A stretch of 64,000 bases of DNA, taken from positions 3,472,001-3,536,000 of the forward strand of contig NC_018691.1 in assembly GCF_000300005.1 (NCBI RefSeq). Reading direction: 5' to 3'. The first letter of the stretch is position 1. Each line of letters begins with the position of its first letter. This document shows positions 53,430-62,400 of the stretch, one piece after another. Below the pieces are notes generated by a model. That model did no database searches. It saw nothing but the letters and a program-made list of their open reading frames with translations, and was not told the origin of the DNA. The translations under genes and the position numbers were made by a program. Origin of the DNA: Alloalcanivorax dieselolei B5 (GTDB lineage: Bacteria > Pseudomonadota > Gammaproteobacteria > Pseudomonadales > Alcanivoracaceae).

Positions 53430-56400
53430 TCATAAATTGCGCCGTTCCCGAGACGTCAACCGGCTGCGGGCCTCCTGACTCAATTCTCCTGCCCCGAGTA
53501 TCCGTACCGCGCCATCCGGGTTGTAACTTAACGGCTCCGACCGCGGACGATCACCGCCCTGACCACCCAGGCGCTCATCGCCATAGCCAAGGATTTCCAC
53601 ACTGATGATGGAGGGTTGCCGGCGGGGCGTGCGGCGGGTGACCTCCTCCGCCGCCTTTTGCGCGCTGCTCGCCGCCTGACTGGCGGAGGTCAGGGCGCCG
53701 ACGTTAACCGCGATCACGGGAGGCAACCCACTGGACTCACCCCCCACGTCGATGTTGTCCACATTGACCACCTGGTAGGCGGCCACGTTGAAGTTACCGG
53801 CCACGCGAATCCCCGCGTCCCCGGCGTTAACCGTGCCTTTGGGCGCGATCAGGTCCACATCACCCTCGCCCACCGTTCCGATACCGCTGCCGCTCAGGTC
53901 CAGTTTCTCCTGCACCGTCACATTGCCGTCCTCATCCGCCGTGATGTCCGGTGGCTGCCCCACTCGTACCGTCTTGGCGCCACGGCCCGCATCGATGTCG
54001 CCCAGCGTCGCCCACAGCACCTGGTCACTGCCCAACGGGTCGGCCCGTGACACGAAAGAGAGAATGCGTGAGCGGTTGACCACGATATCCTGATCGGTGA
54101 ACAGGTTGATCTGCCCTGGTGAGGCCAGCGTCGCCAGACCGTAGCCGTCAGGCACCGTCGCCCCCAACGCCGCCACCTGCAGCCCACCGCCGGGGGTGAA
54201 CGCATTGATGTCCCCACCTTGGTGAGTGCGCACCGCCATGCGGTTGGCCGCGATGTTGCCCTGCCCCCTCCAGCCGCTTTGCCAGTCATCCGGCAGGTCC
54301 AACGCGTAGCGCGCCGGCAGCGTCGCCTCATCAGGGGCTCGGAACAGAGTGTCGATGGCCGCGTAGCCACGCCGGTAGCCGCCATTGACCGGCTTGTCCT
54401 GCGCATCGACCTGGTTCTGGTCGCGTCCGCCTTCGCGTAGTTCGTAGATAAACACCTGACGCAGAAACTGCTGCCGCACCAGTTCTGGCAGCGCCTGGTA
54501 CTGCTCCCAGGCCTGCGTCGGCGTCAGCGTACCGTCCCCGGCCCCCGTCAGGTCGGCCACCCGCTCGGCGCCGAGCATCCGTTGCACGAACGATACCAGC
54601 CCACGCCGCGTAAGCTTGTCCAGATCACCGCGCGGCTCCACCCCATCAGTCAGATACAGCGGCACCACCGTGCCATCCGCCAGAGTGGTTTTCAGGTAGT
54701 CCGGCATGGCGGCCACGTTGGCCGGATCCAGATACGCCTGCTCGAACAGATCGTAGCGAGCCGTCCCGTTCATGCCCGCCATCAGCGTGATGTTGGCCCC
54801 GTCCTCGGGCAGCGCTTGCATCGGGGCGTAAAGACTACCGCCCACGCCGGTACTGCCGGCCGGCGTGGCAGTGGCATAATTCCACAGCCGATTGCCGTCC
54901 GAGAACAACTGCAAACTGCCGGCCTGGATGTCGCGCCCGGCGGCCAATACCAGTTCGCCCGGCCCCTGGATGATCACCCGGTTGGCGTACTCCCCGGGCA
55001 TAATGTTGTTTCGGCGTATCCGCCTTGCAGTCATCGCCAGGATGTCGTTGCCCGCCTCCAGCAGGGTGACATCAGTAGCGCGCAGGTTACGTGCGTTCAG
55101 GGTAAAGCTCCGGATGTCGGTGCCGGCCCGCACCTGCACCGCTTCCGAAGCGACCAGGTCCAGCCCGGTGATCGACCCGTCCACCGCATACAGACGGCTG
55201 GGTTCGAAGTCATGCTGTTGCAGAGGCAGCACTTCGGGGTTGTCCTCGAACCCACCATACCCGCGGTTGGTTAAAAAGACGTTTGACCAGCCCAGGCCAT
55301 CCTCGATCGGACCTTGCAGGAGTCTCTTGCCCGGCACCAGGATGCTCGAGGCGCTGGGGGCGCCCAGCGTGGACATGGCCATCACCACACTGCCGACACC
55401 CCTTTGCCCTGGGCCATCGCCACTCAGGAACTTCAGATCCCGCGCCGCCAACAGCGACAGGTCGGTGGTATCGCCGGTCATCATCGGCATCAGCCCCAGC
55501 AACGCGATGTCGCCATCGAATGCCGCCACCCGCGTATGCGCCGGAAACAGCCCAATAAAGGGCGTACTGTTGATGCCGTTCGTCATACCCGGCACCTGCG
55601 CGGTCTGCAAGGTGATGTGGTCCGCCTGGTTCTCCAGCCGCACGTCCCCCCCCACCGATACCAGCGACAGCGCGGTGCGTGCGGTCTGGCTGATCATGTC
55701 GGCCGAGCCGCGATAATTTTGCGCCAGAGCCGCGTCCTCGGCATCGATCAGACTGCGGCGGATCAGCAGCGGATCGATGGCGGTCTGCAGCACCAAGTCG
55801 CCCGCGCTTTGCACGTTGAGGGACGCATCCGACAATGCCAGGACCGGTGCAATGTCATATGCGTAGGAGGTGCTCCCCACCGTACCTTCGAGATGGTAGC
55901 CGGTGGCGGTTTCACCCGCCCGGATCTCACCGGCACCCCGGCCCACGTAGTATTGCCCCGCGCGGATCGCGCCGCCCGCGTCTACCTGGAACCGCCCGCC
56001 GTTACGGATATGGGTCACCGGCACCGCATCCGTGGCCGAACGCCCGCCGCTGACCCGCATGTTGCTCGGCTGTGCCACCACCAGGTTAACCAGATCACCG
56101 CCAGCCGACAGGCTCACATTGCCACCGCCCAGCGCGCCCAGCCCCTGCTCAAAGTCGGCATGGCTGACCCACCAACTCGGTTGCTGTCCCTTTTCCGACA
56201 TAATGGGCGGATTGCCCCATGAGCCGTCGGGCAACTGCTGATACGGCTCCTGTCCGATCTGGAAGCCGTCGTAAAACTCGCTGGGATCGGTGCTGCTCCC
56301 GCCCAGACGCCCCTGACGGAGCAGCCACTCGGTGATGATCTGCTCCGAGCGGGAACCCTGTTCGGTGGGGGCCCGAACGCTGCCCCGAGCGGCAATGTCC

Positions 56401-59400
56401 ACGTGCCCGCCCCCAATGCCGTACTGTGCGTCCACGCTGCCGGTATCAAAGCCGCCACCCAGCGTCGGGTCGGCGTCGGCACGACCCGCCGTGTACAGCA
56501 CCGATTCCTTGTGCGCCAGCACCAGGTCACGCCCGGCCCGCAGCGTCAGGTCGCCGGTGCCGGTGCGCACCAGCTTGCCGGCGCCATCATTGGCGCCGAC
56601 GGTGCTGTCCGCCGTGCCCACGCGGGTCGTGCCGCTATCGGCGGCGAGCGCATTCGACGTCTGCGTGGCCAACGCATCCACTGAGTCCAGGTCCGCTCCC
56701 GAAACCAGACGCAGATCCCACGAAGCGGCCTGCTGCAAGCGCGCCGCCTCGCCCTCCTCATTGTGGCGGCCGGCCACATCAAAGCCGTCGCTCAGGTTGC
56801 CATCGATGTTCAGATTGCCGCCGGCGCGCAGCGTCAGGGTGCCTTCGCGATGGTCCGCGCCAAAGCTGTCGGACAGGTTCCAGTCGCTGCCCAGCGTCAG
56901 ATCGCTGTCGCTGGTGATCCCGATGCCCGCCACCAGAGTGTAGGCCGCCGCGTTGTCGCCCAGGCCGGATAGAATACCGCCGTTACCCGCAAAGGCATTG
57001 GCCTCGCCGATCGCCTGGTCCTTGACCGATTCCACCGTGCCATCCACGCTTGTGTAACCCCGCATCCCTTCCAGCACCGCCGAACGCGCGCCCTGCACCG
57101 TGGCGTTCAGTGCCGTCACCTGCAGTCCGTCATTGTCCGCCGTGCGCTGTGCCCGCAGCCGGACCTTGCCCCCTTCGCCGCCGCTCACGTCCAAGGTACC
57201 GCCGGCCAGATGCAGATTGCCGCCCGCCGCCTCCAACGTGATGCGCCCGCTGCCCAGGCCGTCCTCCGTATCCGTGGCGCGTGCCCGCAGTACCGCACCG
57301 GATTGCATCGTCAACCCCTGGCCGCCGACCATCCGAATGCGGCCACCGTACTGTGCGCCGGTATCAATGTCGGCGGTGCCGTCGATCGTGATCACGCCCT
57401 GGTCGGTGATCAACTCAAACGCCGCCACACGGGTCACGCCCGCCACCGTGACATCCCCCTGGCGGATATGGAACTGCCGTGACTGGTCAAAGCCCGTCGC
57501 ATTGAGCGTCTGCGCCAACGCGCCAAAATCAGCCAGTTCGTCGATGGCCAGCACGAAATGGCCGCCGCGACCGCCGGCACCGGACTGCGCCTGCAGCGTA
57601 CCGGCGAAGTTCACCCGGCCCCCTTCGCTGGCGTCGATGGTCAGACTGCCGGCGTCGCCGCCCGCTTCCTGCGCGGCCACATCCAGCAGGCTGCCCGCGG
57701 CCAGATCGATCAAGCCCCCTTGGCTCGACAGACTGATCTGACCGCCATCCGCGTATTCATCCACATCGAAGAAGGATCGAACCAGACCGCCGGCCCGCAG
57801 GCTGCCCGATTCCGTCAGCGTCAGATCGCCCGCGCCGGACGCCACCGCGATGCTGCCACCCAGCGCCAACACCGGTAGCGCCACCGTGGTGCCCTGGCCC
57901 GAGAGACGCAACCTCGCGCCCAGGCTGTCGCGCCCTCGTTCCGCCAGCGCCGCCGCATCCAGACCGTCACCGCTCTGCTCAAGCGTCAATTGCCCTTGCG
58001 TCACCACTGCCTGGTTCGAACCGGAAAGTCCTTGCAGTACCGGCGCACGCAGCGACAACGCCGCGCTCCCCGCATCCAGGTTGCCGCTGCCGTCGGCCAT
58101 GATGCCCTCGTCCCCCGACAGCATCACATGAGCAAACCCGCTGACCGTCTTGTCTCCCACGCCCAACACCAGCTCGTCCGCCAGCAGTTCCAGACGGCCA
58201 TGGCCCGTGCCGGCCTCGACCGAGGGCGCGCCTGTGTTCTGCAAGGTCAGCTTCGTCGCCTGCACCTTCACGGTATCGGCGCCATGACCTTGCAACCCCG
58301 CGGCATCGAGCACTACTTGATCCAGCCCACTCAGATCCAGCGAGCGGTGGAAGTCCAGACTGCTATAACTGTGCAACGTCAACGTCCGGGTTTGGGACAG
58401 TTGTGCCAGTGCCGCCTCGTCCAGTACCAGACCACTGCCCCCGCCGATACCGATCCGGCCTGACGACACTGACAACGCCGTACCCGAAAGCCGCGCCCCT
58501 GCCGCCATCTCCGTCGTGTTGGTGGCGTCAATCAGCAGCGCCGCACCGCCATCCAGCACCACGCCATCACTGATGCGCACCCGCCCACCGGACGTGGTAT
58601 CCACGTTCTCGCGCAACACCCGCACCGCCCGACCACTACTCACCCGCACCAGGGCGCCCCAGTCGCTGGACGGCGTTTCCAGGTAGTCATCATCGGGATT
58701 GGTGGGCGTGTTGTTGTCGTTCCGGACTTCTGCTACCTGGGGCGCCATCACCAGGTCCGCCTCTTCCCCGCTGGCCTGGCCGGCGGAGCGCAGCACGCTG
58801 CCGGCCTCGGCCGTCACCTGCTCCGAGGCCGCCAGGATGATCTCGGGGCCGCTCAGCGCCGAATCCACGTCATTGCGCAGTACGATATCGCTGGCCGTCA
58901 CATCCACCTTCAGACCCAACGCATCGCCGGAGCGTGTGCCGCCCACCAACAGGCTGCCGGCGCCAAAGCGCGACAGCGTTCCGGCATCCACGATCAGGAA
59001 TCCTTCGGCCTGCAAATCGCTGCCGTCGCGGCCCGCCCCCACGATGGCCACCTTTTCGGCGGCGATGTCCACCAGGCCGCCACGGCCATCACGATCGGCC
59101 TGCGAGCGCAGTTGGCCGTCCAGCGTCAGCGTCTGTCCCGCCTTGAACACAACAGAACCGCCGTCGCGGGCCAGACGCGGCGTCACTACGTCCTGACCGG
59201 TCAGGCGGTACTGGCTCAGCTTGAACGCCTCCGAGGAGAAGAAGTCGTTGCCGAAGGCTTCATTGTATTCGCTATAGCGACGCACCAGATCGCCGGACAT
59301 TACCCGCCAGGCCGAAGACACCGGATCCTGAGCCCCACTGATGTCGTCCCGCTCACGCCCTTGCATCAACAGGCTGCCGTCGCGCAGCGTCGCCGACGGG

Positions 59401-62400
59401 CCCGTCGCCGCGCTGTCCCGCCAGATCGCTCCCGTCGCCTGCACCGCAAAGGCGCCCGGCAACAGCGCATGGTGCGCCGGCAACAGGGTGTACCAGCCGG
59501 CCTCCAGGCCATCGCCGCCGGCCAGCCACACCTGCCGGCCCGCACCCTCGCCCGCCTCGGGCGACAGCCCCTGGTAACCCGGCCGCACCGCGTACATGCC
59601 CGGCAGTGTCAGCACGTCGTGCGAACCACCCGGCCCCGGCACGTGCTCCCAGGCGTACAGGTCACCACCGCCGGCGACGTCCACCACCGCGCCATCGCCC
59701 ATCACCACATCCGGCGCCTGCAGCGTCACCCGCTTCTCGGGTGGCGCCGACAGGTAGCGGTTCTCCTCGGTATGCTCGCCCCTTGGGTTGTCGCGGTCCC
59801 GTCCTTGCGGGTTGGCCGGGTCCAGCCAGTATTCATTGTTGCCCAGATTGCCGTAGGGCACGATGAGACCCGCGCCGGAAACCGAGGTCAGACTGCCCGC
59901 GCCCAGCACCAGCCGATCACTGGCGTCCAGCACGATGTCGCCAAAGGGCGCGCGGAGCACACCCTGCTGCTCGATCACCGGGGCCGACAGCGTCAGACTG
60001 CCCCCCGCCGACAGCGGCGCACCGGCCTGGCCGTTACCGCGCACGGTGATGGCTTCGCCCGACTGGATCCGCCCCCGCACCGCCGTGCCCGGATAGACCT
60101 GCGCGGCAGCGATCTCCAGCGCACCGTCCACGTCCAGCGTGGCACTCAGATAGCCGTCGTCATCGGGAGTACTGGCCAACAGGCGCAAATCCCCCGTCTC
60201 CAGTACGGTGCGTTCGAAGCCACGGATCGTCGCCGCACTCTGACCGCCCATGATATCCATGACCTGGCGTGCTGACAGGTGCAAAGTACCCGCGAGGTTG
60301 GTGTCGATGGCATGGTTCTGGGTGGCGTTCAAGACCACATGGTTAGCCTGCAAACGTGCCAGTCCGCCTTGCCCATCGCTTCTGATTACCGGCGCGGCAA
60401 GTGCCAAACGTCCATCCACATTCAAATCCACCCCGCTGCCCAACCGGATACCCGTCTGTTGCGAGGCCAACGCCACATCGGCAAAACCACCTTCGTGTAT
60501 CGAAGAAGCCGCCACCACCGTACCGGCCTTGGATACCCTATTGATGGGATTGATCTGGATTTTTTCGCCCGCTTCCCTTGAAGAACCGAAGTGGAAATAC
60601 TGGTTCAGCAGGTCAATCACTCTGCGGTCGATGGCAGGGTCGTACTCCCAAGCCGTCACTTCCGTGGTGCCGGTCAAATCATCCGCGGCGGCTTGCGCAG
60701 AGCCTTCGACCACCACCAGGCCCTTGGTGGTCGATGAACTCTCCGGCAACGTATTCAGCGCATCGAGCATCACGAAATCCAGCGTAATCTCTTCATCGCC
60801 ATAATCTCCGAACACATTCAGATTGCCGCTGCTGGTGCGTATCCGCGTAAAGGTGCCGGGAGAAGATTCATACCATAGAGCAGAGCCCAACCTCTCGGAC
60901 AAAAGCATCTCTTCCGAGGCGCCTCCGACACTTCTGTCTTCGATACTCAGGCGCCCGCCGGCCGCGTCATCGCTGCCAGCTTTCGCCAACAGGACCGAAT
61001 CCAACACGCCGCCTTCTGCACCGAATTCAAACTCAATGCCGCCCCCATCGCTGCCCAACTCCAGTTCGGTAGACCGCAAGGCTAGCGCCCCCGAAGCAAA
61101 GGGGCTCCCGGTCCGGTATTCCACCGTACCGCGCGCACCCGACACGTCGATCAGCGCGCCGTCCTGGGCGTTCAGTCTGCCCGCTGCCCGCAGCGTGACC
61201 GTGCCGCCGACCAGCACCTCGCCCTGACGAAGCTGTGTTGTGGGATCGCGAAAAATTTGCGCCGCGCCGGGCAGCAGCAATTGCGCGCCCCGGGCCAGTG
61301 TCAGATCGCCGGCCGCCTGGGCACTGAAATCTCCCGCCGGCGCCAGCACGCGGCCCTCGATGACCATGTTCCCGTTGTCCGCTGATGCCCCCGTGTTATC
61401 TCTTCCGGCCGTCAAGGTCACCGTCCCGCCGGGCTCGGTTTCGATGCTGGAACCCACGCCCAGGCGGATATCTCCGTCCGCTGTGTCCAGACTCAGCCCG
61501 CCCTCAGCCCGGCCCCACCGGAACCGGTCCTCCACCCGATGCGCGGCCAGCACCTCCGACAGCGACGCGCCGCTGTCCAGCTCCGCCAATGTTTCCCCCG
61601 CCAGGGTCAGATTCCAGCCCAACGGCAGTACACTGACCTGTGCGCCCTCCGGCACCTCGATGTCACCCGGGTCCGTATAGATCGTCACCGCGCCAAAGCC
61701 GTATTCGCCCAGTAGCGTGCCCGGCAGCCAGACCGGCGCGTCCTCCCGAGCCGCATCCGGTCGCGTACCACCAATCTGCACATCCCCTGTCAGATTGATC
61801 CGCAGTTGGGCGGCATCCGCGCCCGACCAGGCGCGCAAGTCCAACGCATCGAGCTTGGCCGTATCGAAGCCGGACAGCGTCAGCGAGCCGGCATCGCCGG
61901 CTTCCAGCACCGCTTCCCTGTCTCGACCGTCCCAGCCCAGCCAGCCCCCGCCGGTCAGGTTCACCATCGCCCCCTGCTCGACAGCGCCCAACCGTCCCAG
62001 CACAACGCTGCCGCCGTGAATGGCGCGGCCCAGTGTCAAAGAGCGGTCGGCATAGTCGTTGACCCATTGGCCGCCAACATCCAGCACACTGGATCCGCCA
62101 AGATTCACCGTGCCCAAGGAGCCCAAAGCAATACGGCCTCCCGGCGTCCGGATACTACCCAGGATGTCCATTTCGACGGCTTCGGGGTTGCTTGAATTGA
62201 TCCGCGCGCTGAACTCGGTGCCTGGCATCAGATCCACGGAGGCACCGGCTTCCAGCGTGAAGCCGTCGGTCACATTCAAGGTGATCTCGCCCAACCCCGA
62301 ATCCGACAACGCCCTGTCGGACAACCAGGTGGTGGAGCCCGAAAGCGGCGACTCGTCTTCCTCCTCCTGTCCGGCCAGGAAAACGCCGTCAATTTGCGAA

